A DNA stretch of 64,000 bases from Diphasiastrum complanatum (GCA_029204225.1 CM055101.1:63758671-63822670), one strand, 5' to 3'; shown: positions 11,725 to 29,102, counted from the stretch's first letter. Program-made: numbers and translations. Notes: generated from the sequence alone by a model not told the origin.

Positions 11725-11835
11725 TGGTTGGGCGGTTTGGCTCCGTAGTTATTTCTTTCTGTGCATCTTTAAGCAAGATCTTGAGGTGCTTATCCTTATA
11801 GTGGTATCATATCAAGGCTTACAAAGATCAAAAGA
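11725..11835 (+). mobile_element. Ty3/gypsy LTR end with degraded primer-binding site
   Basis: The plus-strand sequence GGTTGGGCGGTTTGGCTCCG and the following AAGCAAGATCTTGAGGTGCT match the minus-strand LTR end near 23.9 kb. It is followed by tggtatcatatcaaggc, which resembles a methionine-tRNA primer site. No gag was recognised downstream. Confidence 0.5.
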
Positions 11836-11839
11836 TTTA

Positions 11840-12950
11840 GAGTTGGTAAGCTTTTCATCAATTGTTTTATAAAGAGTTATCTTCCTAGTGGTGAAAAACC
11901 CTCCAAGTAGGTTTCTCTACAGGTTTTTCATTTGCTTCTTGCTAAGATCCATCAATATATAAGGTGCAGAGCTCTCAAAAATCTATTTACCCTATGAGCT
12001 ATGCTTTATAGTGACTAATTTGGTGCTCTATAGCTCAAGTTATCATTGTTTGAAATTTGGCAATTTTTGAAGCAAAATTGACAAATTTTCGTAATCGTTC
12101 TGATGCATGTCAATTTTCCTAGTCAATAGAGTAGTACTGTAGGTTTTGGAAATTAGTTGTGAAATTTTTAGAGAGGACATGCATGTAAGTAATATAGTCA
12201 TTCTGAGAAGTAGAATTTATGCATGAAAGCTTTTCTATCATATTCCCATATTAGTATTGACAAATGGATTCTAAGCAACTGATTTACATAAAAAATTTCA
12301 CTATTGATGTCTATTTGTTAATGATGATTCGATAGGTGTAGTCTCGGATTGTTTCATTAGGGAACTTTTTAGTTTAGGTAACCTTGCATTGGTGGTCTCC
12401 ATAGTTCAGCACTAGAATGTTGCAAAGTAGCTGGTTGGCGAATTGCTTCAAGGTTTGCTCAATGACTCTAGTGTTCCAACTCTTTTTTTTCTTTTTCTTT
12501 TTGGGAGATGGAGAAGAAGAAGAAGAAGAAAAAGAAGAAGAGAAGAGAATCGATAAACGGTGGATCGGTATGGATGAGAATAGAGCTGACAGAAATGGAT
12601 TTATCTAGTAGAGATGGAGATAGAAGATGGAATAGAGATGGGACAAAAGAATGATGGATGGATAGTAGTTGATGTGAAGGGAACTAATCGGCTTGATCTG
12701 AGGTTCATTCACTTGATTCAGTCTAGGGATGTTGGATCTTGATGGATAATGTGACTGCAACCTAGATTTGACAGGATCTGATCAATTTCAGTTGGCTAAT
12801 AGTGTGATTTTAGCCCTTTTTCTTGGTTTTTGTGGTTTTTTCTTTTTCTTTTTTTTTGGTTGAGATTTCTTCAAATCTAAGTGAATCTAACACTCAACCT
12901 TCCTACAATAGCTATATTTGGACCATTTCTAGACAATGTGAGTTCTTCAA
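11840..12950. other. No recognised gene; short GAA-rich tract
   Basis: Apart from a purine-rich GAA/GGA tract at about 12508-12560 and poly-T runs, nothing can be assigned. Confidence 0.4.
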
Positions 12951-12959
12951 GAGTTCTTG

Positions 12960-14140
12960 ATGGACAAATTTGTCAAGATCTTTAAAAAACTCAGTTTTTT
13001 GGCACTTTTTCTTAGATATTTCAAAATAGAACAATTGGATTTTCACAAAAATTTTACAGTAGCCAGATCTAGGTTAGATCTATCTAGAAATCTCTTTGCA
13101 AAGGTTAATTCCTAGCAGATATTAAAAAATCATTGAAAAAGTGCATTTTTTTGGGGGTTTTTTTGCAAAATTTTAAGATTTTCTGGGAACAAACCCTCAC
13201 AGACTAATATGCACTTGTATTTGAGTCTGATTCACCTGCTCACCAAGCTACAAGAGTTACTTCCCAAGGAAACTCAAAAATATTGAAAAAAGTGCATGTT
13301 TTTTTGGGTTTTTTTTGCAAAAATTTAAGATTTTCTAAAAAAAAAACCCTTGCAGACTGGTATGCACTTGTATCTAAGTTAGATTCATTTGCTCACCAAG
13401 CTGCGAGGGCTACTTTCCAAGGGAACTCAAAAAATCTTAAAAAAAAGTGCATTGTTTTGGGATTTTTTTTGCAAAATTTTAAGATTTTCTGGGAACAAAC
13501 CCTCACAGACTAGTATGAACTTGTGTATCTAGGTCAGATGCATCTGCTCACCAAGCTGCAAGAGTTACTTCTCAAGGAAACTCAAAAAATCTTGAAAAAA
13601 GTGCATTTTTTGGGGTTTTTTTTTGCAAAATTTTAAGATTTTCTAGGAATGAACCCTTGCAGACTGGTATGCACTTGTATCTAAGTCAAATTCATTTTCT
13701 CACCAAGCTGTGTGATTTACTTCCCAAGAAAAAAAGTGTATTTTTTGGGGTTTTTGGCCAAATTTTGTATTTGAGTCAGATCCACGTGCTTACCAAGCTG
13801 TGAGAGTTACTTCCCAAGGGAAACTCAAAAATTTGCTGTCTGAGAAGATTTTAGGCCACTTTTTGCTCTTGGGAACCTTCACAGGAGCACTTTTTTTGGG
13901 ATCTAACTCTCGTAGACTTCTCTGTGTCCTTGTCTCAGTGAGATGGAACTTCAGAGAGCTCTGCAAAGGTTACTTTCCAAGGAAACTCAAAAATTTGTTG
14001 TCTAAGAAGGTTCTAGGCCACTTTTTGCTCTTGGGAACCTTCACAGGGGCACTTTTTTTGGGATCTAACTCTCGCAGACTTCTCTGTGTCCTTGTCTTAG
14101 TGAGATGGAACTTTAGAGAGCTATGCAAAGATTAGTTTTG
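12960..14140. repeat. Tandem repeat array, units of about 153 then about 164 bp
   Basis: A unit containing ACTTCCCAAGGAAACTCAAA, a run of Ts, TTTTGCAAAATTTTAAGATT and GCTCACCAAGCT recurs. The anchor GTTACTTCCCAAGG and its variants lie near 13099, 13257, 13409, 13564, 13717, 13805 and 13969. Spacing is about 152-158 bases for the first four steps, one step is shortened to about 88, and the last two repeats are a diverged form carrying GGGAACCTTCACAGGAGCAC. Open frames here are repeat translations. Confidence 0.85.
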
Positions 14141-14144
14141 AGTT

Positions 14145-15499
<1,355 letters not shown>

Positions 15500-15500
<1 letters not shown>

Positions 15501-16250
15501 CAATTTACTTGGAACAATTTCACATTGTTGGGAAAGAGGGTGTGTGAAAAACGAAAACTAGTAGCTCAAAAAGAAACGAACACGAAAAGAAACGAACTCG
15601 AATGAAAAGTGTTTGTGCGCAGTGGAATGAGCTATCTCACTCTTTCCCTAAGCATGACTATGCCTATCAGACTCGAACAGAACATTAGTGATAGAAATCA
15701 TGTTCAATCTGATTACGTAGCCAAACATTAAGCATGAAGACATCAGAATGATAATTTCTCGTGAACAGCTAGACTGATTATCAGTTGCGAATTAGTTGCA
15801 AAAGACAAGTAGTTGCGAACAGCTAGAATAATAATAATCCGCGAAGAGTAGACTACCAGATTAAGCAATAAGAAAGTCAATGTAGAAAAGCATTGCAAAA
15901 TTGACACAAATGTGAACGTAGAACAAACAGAGCTGTAATCAAATTAAGTATAGCGAAATATACATGTCAATAATGTAGGTGATCACAAGACAATAGCGGA
16001 TGAAACTGCGTGCTTCACAAAGCTAATCCAATTTGAAAAAGGAATAAACCTTTTATTGACAACACAAAGAATCGATGCGCGAAAGCATCTACTTCGTCTA
16101 TCTCTTATAAGCTTCTGATGCTATTATATTTTTCACACACACGTTGAATACGCAGATGGTATCCAATATATATATACATAATGTTACAAGTGTCCTTAAT
16201 CTGGATCCGTGAATGCCTTGATCTTCAAATAAGCAATGCACAAAACTTGT
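15500..16250 (-). mobile_element. LTR-like region downstream of copia relic 2
   Basis: It lies immediately 3' (minus-strand sense) of the copia pol terminus at 16267. It has the composition of a plant copia U3-R-U5 region, with repeated AACAGCTAGA and AGTTGCGAA motifs and a TTCAATCTGATTACG block resembling 18.9 kb. The polypurine tract is degraded (GGATCCAGATTAAGGACACT on the minus strand), so the boundary is approximate. Confidence 0.45.
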
Positions 16251-16254
16251 TGTG

Positions 16255-18243
16255 TGCATTAACACTTTATGCCTTTGTGAATATATCTGCAACTATGTCC
16301 TGCGTTCTATAGTACATTAAGCTCACCTCCTTGTTGAGAACCTTGCCCCTGATGTAGTGATATCTAATTTCAATGTGCTTACTCCTAGAGTGAAATCTAG
16401 GTTTGGCCGATAAGGCAATAGCACTCTGATTATCATAAAATAAAATTGTGGGGCTGTACTGATACAAATTAATGTCTGGCAATAAATTTGTCAACCAAAA
16501 CGCTTCTTTAATAGATTCAGAAGTAGCAATATATTCTGCTTTTGTAGAAGAAAGAGTGATAGAGGTTTGTTTACAACTGTTCCATGAGATAGGACCGTCG
16601 TTGAGGAAGAATGTAAATCCAGATGTGGATCTCCTCCCTAGCTTGCATCAGAATATCCACTGAGCTGATGAACATTGTCGTTGCTGACATCTCCATAGAA
16701 AATGCACTGGTCCATGGTAGCTCAAATATACCTCATGACTCTTATGAGAGCCTTCCAATGGGTAATGCCAGGATTAGCCATATATTGGCTGAGTGAACTT
16801 ACAACAATAGAGATGTCAGGTCTTGTATAGACCATTGCGTACATGAGAGATCCAAGTATTGATCGATAAGGATACTCTCTCATATGCTCCTCTTCCTGTT
16901 TGGTCTGGAGACATTGCTCCTTTGACAAATGCAGGCCTGGATCCATTGGTGAGTGATCCGACTTACAATTCATTACATTGTATTTGTTAAGAACATTGTG
17001 AAGATATCTTTGTTGAGTGATGTCTTAACCAAATTGGTATTGTTGCTGAAAAACAACATATCATCCATGTATAAGGTGATGATAATGAAGGATTGTTGCA
17101 CCGTCTTGGAATAGACATTGCAATCAGCAGTGCTTGGTTGGAAATTTTGTTCGATGAGGAATGTGTTGATCCTATGAACCCAAACTCTGGCAGATTGTTT
17201 CAAGCCGTAGAGTGTTTTATGGAGTTTACAGACATGATTTTTCATACCTTCCAAAACGTATCCTTCAGGCTAGATCATGTAGATGTCTTCTTATAGAACT
17301 CCATTCAAATAAGTTGTTTGCACATCAAGTTGATGCACTTCAAGGTCGGCAACTGTAGCATATGATAAGAGGGCTCAGATTGATGAATGCTTGAACACTG
17401 GACTAAAAGTCTCACTGTAGTCGACATTGGGGATATGAGTGAATCATCATGCTACCAATCTTGTATTCCTTCGGTCAATTGCTCCATTGGCATTATACTT
17501 GATCTTGAAGATCCATTTGTAATCAATGATATTACAGCCAATAGGAGCTTCGACTAGTGACCATGTCTGGTTCTTGATCAGAGAGGAATACTCTCTGTCC
17601 ATAGCTTCTCTCTAGAGATCAAAGTCTGGTTGGCTGAGTGCCTCTTCGACTGTTGTCGGTTCCTGTATCAAGAGACATGCAAACTCAAGAGTATACCTTG
17701 TGGGCAATGTGCGCACTCAGCTTAATCTTCTGGGAGGATTCGATTGACGAACCACTCCTGGGTCTTGTTGCTGGGTAGCAGCAACGTCTTCATCTAATTC
17801 GTTGTCAAATAGTGGATCGAAAATGGACATGCCTGTATAATATCAAAGTAGACTTTTATTTGCATAGAAGTACTGAGCGCCTGACTAGAGGCAGAAAAGC
17901 AATGACTTAATCTATACAAGTATCCATGTCTCTTTCTGAGTGCTAGGATCTTGCATGTCCTATCAACTACTTTGCACTGATCACATTCGAATTCTACTCT
18001 ATGTCCTAGATCTGTGATTATGCTTACAGAGAGCATATTTGTAGATAAGTTTGGTACATACAGGACTTTAGAAAGTAGCTTAGATTGATCATTTGCAAAG
18101 TTTAATCTTATAGTAAGTGCTCCTTTTATGATCTGACTAGTTGACCAATCTAGTGTGAAACCATTAGGCATAACCAAGGAAGTACGCACCAAACTATTAG
18201 AAATTCGTTTCGTGCTAGATTTCATAATCTTGGACTTGTCCAA
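16255..18243 (-). pseudogene. Ty1/copia gag-pol relic 2 (integrase deleted)
   Basis: Minus-strand blocks in normal order. A protease-proximal/GAG-pre-integrase region lies at 17794-18243 (KVLYVPNLSTNMLSV, KRHGYLYRL). The linker and RT start lie at 17.35-17.65 kb (KWIFKIKYNANGAIDRR). RT has KTLYGLKQSARVW and an intact YMDD box (16973-17254). The RT end (16722-16973) reads GSLMYAMVYTRPDIS. RNase H is at about 16.5-16.67 kb (SGFTFFLNDGPISW). The terminus is at 16267-16494, ending DIVADIFTKA. The integrase core is missing, with a junction near 17.83 kb. Several frameshifts are present. Confidence 0.93.
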
Positions 18244-18960
18244 ATCTCCCGTGGCTCAGAATGTCACAAGCACTTCACAACTGGGGACAGAATTGCATCG
18301 TCTTGTAGAATCGCAATTTTAAAGTAAAGATCAATCTCGATACTTGGATCAGAAAACCAACCGACCAAAGAGCCATGGTTGCCAGCTCTGTCACAACCAT
18401 CATTCTGATGAGGAGTCAGATGATGGACGTTGTTGGAGGAGAATTGTCATACGTGACGATTCACAAACTGATGTAGTGAACTGGACCGAAGCCTTAGCTA
18501 CGATGGATTTTCTACAGTTTGATGTTGTATCTGTTGAGCAATCGACAAAGCAAAGGTCTATTGTAGATACATTCTCCGATGAAAATGATACCCCGATAAA
18601 GAGACTAGCAGAACCAATGAAGAAACTCAGCGAAGGCCATCAAGAATCCGTATCATTTTTTATGATCAAGAGCCACTGCAAGGAATCTGTAGTGAGAAGG
18701 AAATAGAAGTTCTTTAGGTGTTTACCCTAGGGGAAGGTCAAGAATACAAGGACGAGTATTTTCTCAAATATGTTGATCCTCACCGTTTCAAGTCTGTGCC
18801 ATTATGCAATGCTTTTGAAAACATCATAATTTGTTACATTGATTTCGTAGACAAACATAATAGAATAAACATTGCTATATCGAGTATTACAGTATCAAAG
18901 TATTTGATAGTTCAGACAAAACTATAAGAGAACATAATCAGATTACAATAGAATAGAAAA
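18244..18960 (+). other. Unrecognised open frames (18344-18706, 18718-18927)
   Basis: A 120-codon plus-strand frame begins MDQKTNRPKSHGCQLCHNHH and is rich in Ser/Asp/Glu. A second frame follows after a short gap. I recognise no domain. It sits between two copia relics, so it may be chance or captured DNA. It is reported as seen, with low confidence that it is a gene. Confidence 0.25.
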
Positions 18961-19589
18961 GCATTTGATCATTCTGACATGATACTGAATGCAATAAAAT
19001 TGTATGATCAATCCAGTAAGTAGCATGTACAAATCAGAAGAATCATGAGCACGAAACAATAGTGGATACAATCGTGACTCAAGACTATCTCTGAGTAACT
19101 AATTGATTCTGTCTAACTCTTCCGCTTATAAGCAGTAAGTGTTTCTAGCAATGCGCTATATTAATCTCTAAGATCAGTACACAAAAGAGGAAGAAGAAGA
19201 AGATTTAACCTAGAAAGTGATCAACTATTAATACTAGTTATGAATGCCATTTACGCTTATCCAAATGACAATTGAACACGTTGTCAACTGTTTGGTTGCA
19301 TATCACAATTGGACCTTAGCCATATTGCTCTATCACTTATCCAATTGGGCTTCCCGGAAACTACTTGCAAAAATATTTAGGGCAAGGCGTTAGCTTCAAA
19401 ACAAGTGAAAACAAGTTTTGTTAACATTCGATAGTTCAAACACCTTCAATACTCTTTGTCATTGTTGAACTTGACCATTAGCCATTTCTATGTATTTATG
19501 TAGATTGTGCAAAAATGTGAGTAAAACTACATAACTAGATAGATAAATGAATGTAGATTAAAGATCAATTATTTGGATAAATCCAACAC
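18960..19589 (-). mobile_element. Ty1/copia LTR (3' LTR of relic 3)
   Basis: Read on the minus strand, a polypurine tract ATTAAGGGGAG at about 19590-19600 is followed by TGTTGGATTTATCC, the LTR start. The LTR runs to lower coordinates. Its 5'-to-3' end is not clearly seen and is set near 18960 by similarity to the LTR-like region of relic 2. Confidence 0.6.
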
Positions 19590-19599
19590 TCCCCTTAAT

Positions 19600-20425
19600 C
19601 TGAATCCATGAATGTCTTGACCTTCAAACTTAATTTTGCATTAAATCTTTTGTGTGCATCCAAGCTCAGCTCAACGCCTTCATGAAAATATATGTTGTCA
19701 TGTCTCGCATTCAACAGTACTCCAAGCTTACCTCTTTGTCAAAAACTTTTTTTTTGACAACGCGATACTTAATTTCAATGTGCTTACTATTGGAATGCAA
19801 CCATAGATTGTCCAATAAAGCTATACACTTTGATTATCACAATATACAATTGTTGGAGCATTCTATTTCAAGCAAACATTTAAAAGTAAGTTTCGCAACG
19901 ACATTGCTCCCTTGCCGATTGAGAGGTAGTGATATACTCTAATTCTGTAGATGATAGGGCTATTGAGGTTTGCTTGCAATTGTCCCATGAAATTGGACCA
20001 CCATTGAGGAAGAATGTAAATCCAGATGTGGATCTATGAGTGTCTACATCTCTTGTCAAACTTGCATCCAAATAACCACTGAGTATATTGAGTTTGTCAT
20101 TGTCTATTGCTCCATAACAGATATGATTGGTCCATAGTAGCTCAAATGTATTTCATAACTCTTATAAGAGGTTTCCAATGTATAATACTAGGATTAGCCA
20201 TGTATTGACTTAAGGAACTAATTGCAAAAGCTATGTTTGGTCATCATCACATACATAAGAGAATCTATTATGGAATGATATGAGTATTGATCACACATTT
20301 GCTCCTTCTCTTCTTCTGTATGAGGACACTGATCCTTCGACAATTTAAGTCCTAGGTCCATTGGTGAGTGAGCTAACTTGCAATTCATCAAATTATATCT
20401 AATTAGCATATTGTAAATGTACCTC
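19600..20425 (-). pseudogene. Ty1/copia pol relic 3: RT end and RNase H
   Basis: The RNase H block 19880-20071 reads SGFTFFLNGGPISWDNCKQT and SIALSSTELEYITTSQS. The RT C-terminal block 20218-20409 reads MNCKLAHSPMDLGLKLSKDQ. Both closely match the corresponding parts of relic 2 at 16.5-17.0 kb, so the two are related insertions in the same orientation. Frameshifts are frequent and the terminus is degraded. Confidence 0.88.
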
Positions 20426-20480
20426 TATTGAGTGGGGGGATGATTTTTTATGAGCATTTTTCGGGGAGCAGTTTCATGGC

Positions 20481-20609
20481 AAAGGCGAGCATCTTTAGCA
20501 CATGCTCGCCTTTCATCCCAGTCATAAAATTGAAATTTTTATTTTTGCGATGAGCAATTTCACTACAAAGGCGAGCATCTTGAGCACATACTCACCCTTC
20601 ATCTTAGTC
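20481..20609. repeat. Duplicated hairpin unit, about 96 bp period
   Basis: AAAGGCGAGCAT (20481-20492) pairs with ATGCTCGCCTTT (20502-20513) around a 9-base loop, a perfect 12-bp stem. A second, decayed copy starts at 20577 and pairs imperfectly with ATACTCACCCTT (20598-20609). Confidence 0.8.
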
Positions 20610-20622
20610 ATGTAGGGTTTAG

Positions 20623-20641
20623 GGTTTAGGGTAAAAGCTCA
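20623..20641 (+). repeat. Interstitial telomere-type repeat (TTTAGGG)n
   Basis: TAGGGTTTAGGGTTTAGGG is between two and three units of the plant telomere repeat, directly after the duplicated hairpin. Confidence 0.8.
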
Positions 20642-21114
20642 AAACTCAAAGAGAATATTTGGCACAACTGGTTTACATGGTATGAAAATTTTTGATGAAA
20701 GTTGAAATTCCTGGCCCTGTAGCAAAAGAAAAATGAGACTTCATCGGTGTTATTCTTTTGGAAAATGTATTTATGACAGTAATATATTGGATCTTTAGAG
20801 TTGGAGTGAACAATTCAATCATATTAGTGTGCTAAGTATGCTTCATTGTCTTGTTGGGCTGAGCCTATACCTAGCAATCTATTTGCAATGTTTTATGGAT
20901 TGAATTTGGAGCTACGAGTCACAATATCTGGAGAAAATAGTGTAATGACAACAAGTTATTAACTGTTCGGATCGAGCTTGTCTTTCCAGGATACATACTT
21001 GTTCATTGTATCACATGTTCCAAAAAAGTAATTAACACTCTTGATAAATGAAGTTTCTCTTCAACACTTTTCTATACTTTGTGAAAATTACTTCTGATTT
21101 TTTTTCTTTATATC

Positions 21115-21520
21115 TATTTGAATTTAGTAAAGTTGATATTTTGCAGCCAGGATATAAAGAAAACCATAAAATTTGCACCTTGGTGGCCAATTGATGCATG
21201 CATCATAGGATATCGAACTGGTTGTATCTTTGATGCTAGCTCCTGTGATTGCTCCATGTTGGCTTGCTTTGTACAAAGCCATTGGGTTCATATGACACGG
21301 TCTCCTATGCCATAGAACATCCATCGACTCATGGACTTGATGAGCCTACTCTGTCGGTATAGGCGTACCTTCAGATGATACAAGTTGCCTTTGCGTCGTC
21401 CTTGAGTGATTAGTGTACTAGTGTTGGCATCAACTACATTGCATGCTTCATTGGTGAATACCACCTGCATGCCTGCATATGCTATCCTTGCAATTGATAG
21501 TAGATCCTTCTGCAATGGTT
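21115..21520 (-). pseudogene. Ty1/copia GAG-pre-integrase fragment
   Basis: Two minus-strand frames (21288-21515, 21124-21324) carry KGNLYHLKVR, then LWHRRPCHMNPMALYKASQH and SISYDACI. This is the GAG-pre-integrase zinc region of copia pol. It may be the upstream part of relic 3, separated by the hairpin/telomere-repeat insertion at 20.44-21.1 kb. Confidence 0.75.
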
Positions 21521-21529
21521 ATTGTCACT

Positions 21530-22950
21530 CGCATTGAAAATATTTGAAGGAAAAGTCCAGGTTGTAATAGAGTGAATCCTTTTGTGGAAGGCATTTATTA
21601 TGGACTTTTCATGCATTGAAATATTTTCATTACCATCTCTCAGACTAACTTTGGAAGAAATTGGTAATTTCTTTAAAAGGAGGGTCCTGGATTAAAGTCC
21701 TATCAAAAAATTTATCAATTGCACAGTTTTTGAATGAGAATCAATAGAGGTATAGAAATGCGATTTTTTGAAAGTATCTTCAGACAAATCCGGAGTGAGA
21801 TACACAATTGGAACTATTTGATCAAGACAAATTCTCTAGGGATTGTGTGGAACAATCTAAAACTGGAGGTGGTTTGAAACTTGAAATAATTATGAATTAG
21901 TACAGAGAAAAGATTCAGAGTTGCTAATCCCAATTTCATTCAGGATAGAATTGAATTTGATTAGAGAATTTCTGTATTGGATCAACCTAATCTTAGTTGG
22001 AACACTAGGATCAGGTAGGGGTTGATCGTGTGGAAGAAATTATGTTGTAAGAGGTAAGTTGGGTTGAAAACTCATGAGAGTGAATTTGTTTTTCGTCTCA
22101 GAGATTTCCCAATGTTATTTACTCATGAGAGATAGAATTCTTTGGTAGCTGAGTTATAAAATTCTCACTGAGTTATGTCAGTAACATAATATGCAAATTT
22201 TGGAAGAATATGCTAGATAATGATGTGTTTATGTACTGAGTCATAGTGAGATTATTCTCGTATGTGCACGGTTAATCTTGTAAGCATATACTATGCATTC
22301 CTGATTCCTGGGTTTATTTGGTGGACTTAAACTAGTCGGTGAACATAGACATATGACCAAGTATTGTTAGAATAGATACTTGCAGAGTTACCAGATCTTT
22401 TTAAGGAGGATTTATACTTTAACTTAGAAATGATTTGATAAGAATTTAAATGTGGTGTTGCACTAGTACAATTGAGATCTACACCTAGACATTTCTTGTT
22501 TCGCAAGTACTTCTTCACATACCTGCACATACCCTTAAAGAAAGATTCATACAATTTAGAAATGGTTCTTCATATGATGTTCTAAGTTCTTAGCATAAAT
22601 CGCAATTTCATACTCATGTTAGGTAGTAATACCTGCATATGCACTCAATTCTTTTGAGTAATCAAAACCGTCTAATATTTAAATACGTGATCATAGCTAG
22701 TTCAATCATAAAAGAAATTTATGCAAAAAAAAAAAATGAATGGAAGATTGGATAGTCTTTATTTCTTTGGCATTTTTGCCTCTACAACTTACACCCCTTC
22801 TACACAAAATTTGGAAGTTCATCGGAAAAACATGAAGAGTACTTTGATAAGAAGGCTTTCCTATGGTTATCCAGATAATTTGCATACACATTCACATCAC
22901 CATCATCCACATCTCAAACCACAAGTAAGAAGAGATTGCATGTTTTACTA
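21530..22950. other. No recognised gene
   Basis: AT-rich sequence with short ORFs on both strands. No domain or RNA gene is recognised. Confidence 0.4.
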
Positions 22951-22989
22951 CTTTGACCAAATAAATATTACTTACTATATGATAGTTTT

Positions 22990-23860
22990 CCCACTATATC
23001 CTACATGCACACTTATGCATTTACCTTGATGCTTCCAAATTATCAAGTGCTTATTGTAATTAACATGTGGATTGTGTAGTTTGTGCCATGACATGCCTAA
23101 AATGACGTATACTCCCTATAATGGTCCTACCATGAATTCAATGGGTTCATAGTAGTCATCAATCTATAACTTTAATTTACCAATTACGAGATAGTTTGTA
23201 GTACTACCATCTACAAATGCTCCTTGATATTCATGAACATGATTATCGAAAGATCCAACTCATATTTCTTGAGCTAACTTGAAAGAAATGAAGTTATGTG
23301 AAGATCCTGCATCAAAAAGGACTAGAGGAAGGCTTAGTGTGAACTTGTCCCCTTGAGGAGGTCATGAGATTATGTGACTTCAATGGATTGCACCACCACT
23401 TACTTTCCCTTGTCTACAGCAGGAGCTTTGGCATCTTTGAAAGGACATTTGAAGAAAAGGTGTCTCCTTCTCTCCTGTTGAAAGTTCAACATCGCATTCT
23501 ATTTCTACGAAGAAACAAAAGAGAAATTATACTCTGGTTTGCATACACACCTACAATATGGCAACAACTCCCAAAATCTTTTGGCATACTCAACTACTTT
23601 CTCATTTTGTTTTTGTCTACAAATATCTTATGCAACAAGAGTGTCTTTCTTATACTCTTTGGATAAAAAATGAGACTTGATTTGCTTCTTAAAACTATGT
23701 CAAGTGGATGTAGCTTCATGACTTGATTTCATTGTTGCCCACCAAAGTTTTCTATGCTTATTTAAATGCAAGGTTGCAAAGTGAATCTTAGAATGATTTG
23801 AATATCTACTTTTCTCAAAAAAAAAAGTATCGAGATTCCCTAATCCATGCAAGTAAACTT
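22990..23860 (-). pseudogene. Ty3/gypsy gag and protease relic
   Basis: On the minus strand, gag-like sequence lies at about 23.35-23.85 kb (FATLHLNKHRKLWWATMKS, FKKQIKSHFLSKEY). It is followed at 23.05-23.32 kb by a retropepsin-like region with DAGSSHNFISFKLAQE and, further on, GVYVILGMSWHKL. Order and motifs fit Ty3/gypsy gag-PR. Stops and frameshifts are frequent, and RT is not seen downstream. Confidence 0.75.
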
Positions 23861-23877
23861 TCTACATTACTAGTGTA

Positions 23878-24333
23878 AGGAGAAGCACCTCCAAGATCTT
23901 GCTTACAAGACACACGGAAAGGAATGTTTGTGGAGCCAAACCGCCCAACCATGCAGATGCTACTGATCAATAGCATCTCCCCCATGCTAGGGAATATGAT
24001 GCAGGTGTAGAAAGAGTAACTTGGCAATGAAATCTCACAACATGAAGAGGAGTAGGGCAAATTTTTCCTAGTGTATATAGGCATTTCTTTATTTGTGCAT
24101 GTGCCCATGCCAACCTATAGTATTCTCATACATGTAGTTCATTACTATTGATACTCTACACCATGCCAGTAGTTGTCCTAATCAATGCAATAGCTCCACA
24201 CATCACAATATGTGTGACTGGATCCTCACAAGGTTATTAATTACATTTTTAGCCTACTTCGTAATAACGAGGCATAACCAATAATCTCAGGAGTACTACC
24301 GTGTATCCAAATATACAGGATGTGGACATAACA
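23878..24333 (-). mobile_element. Ty3/gypsy LTR shared between two internal regions
   Basis: On the minus strand the LTR starts at 24333 (TGTTATGTCCACATCC), directly after a polypurine tract GGGGGAGGAAGAA (24334-24346). It ends near 23878 (CTCCTTACA), after which a degraded primer-site-like TAGTAATGTAG leads into gag. It is therefore flanked by a 3' end on one side and a 5' start on the other. It shares blocks with the LTRs at 10.2 kb and 49 kb. Confidence 0.75.
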
Positions 24334-24346
24334 TTCTTCCTCCCCC

Positions 24347-25499
24347 GAACTGGTTCTGCCCTCATAACACGAAAGAAAATCATGAACCATTTCTTTAACT
24401 TTCAACATTTACTTAGAAAATCATTATTCGTAGTCTGACTTCATATATCAAACAAGTACTCAGAGATAGAATTATTATTTTTTATCTCTGCTCTAGAGTG
24501 CAAACTGAGGTTTGGAAAGTACACTAAGTGATAAATATTTCCGTTTGGGCTTCACTCTCTATAAGTTACTAATACCACCTTCATGTCAAACACTTTACAT
24601 GACACACTGGATGAAGTAGTACCTAACTCATAAGATCAAATTTAAAGAAACTAACGATTACATTATGAAATTATCCCTTGTAGACAATTCATAAATCTAC
24701 TTGGTACAAATACTTTTAGAATATCCAAAAGTCTAAGTAGTTTTTTCTACTAGAATATCTAGGAGATCCATCAAGATAAAAATGATTTTAACTCAACTCT
24801 AAGTACCCAAATACTCTCTTGAGTTAAATGTCCCTATTTCTAGCATCTCATTCTAGAAAATAGCAACCAACTTATCTTAATAGATGTCTGTCCCCTATAA
24901 CAACCAGAGATCTAGTCCAGGAACCGTACCCAAGCATTTACAGACTATAATCTATAGGAGAATAGCATCCACTAAATTAAGCAAGCTCTCCATAAGTGAA
25001 ACAACTTACTACTTATGAAAACGTTCTCAATTCACTAGAGTAAAGAGACTTAGAAATTTTCAACATACTGATCTAAATTCTAAGAATTATCATATTTCCT
25101 TACAATTATAAGCATCTATTTATGATTCATCTAAATTCTTATGATATGTCAATCATGATTCACTGGAATCCAAAATCATACTTAATCATTAAAGGACACT
25201 GGAGTATATGTCCAAACATATCTTAGGAAATTTAAAAATAATTGTAAAATATTTTCCACTAGGGAAACATTGGATTTTAAAAATATTTTCCAAACCAGAT
25301 TCTCAACAGAAATGTGAGATATTGAAGTTCTATATGCCACGCATAATTAAAGATAGAAAGCATACCAAAATGATACTAATAATCATCTTCAACCATTGAA
25401 AAACTTTAGATTACTATCTAGAATTGAATCTAGACAGCCAAAGTAATACTAAATATAAATTTAGTTATCATTCTGGAATCATTAAGATTTGCTATCCAA

Positions 25500-25500
<1 letters not shown>
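24347..25500 (-). pseudogene. Decayed Ty3/gypsy pol 3' region
   Basis: Sequence just beyond the polypurine tract aligns by eye with the chromodomain region at 49.5-49.75 kb (shared AAAGTACACTAAGTGA and CAAATATT blocks). It is heavily mutated and no domain can be read for long. The upper boundary is arbitrary. Confidence 0.5.
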
Positions 25501-29100
<3,600 letters not shown>

Positions 29101-29102
29101 TG

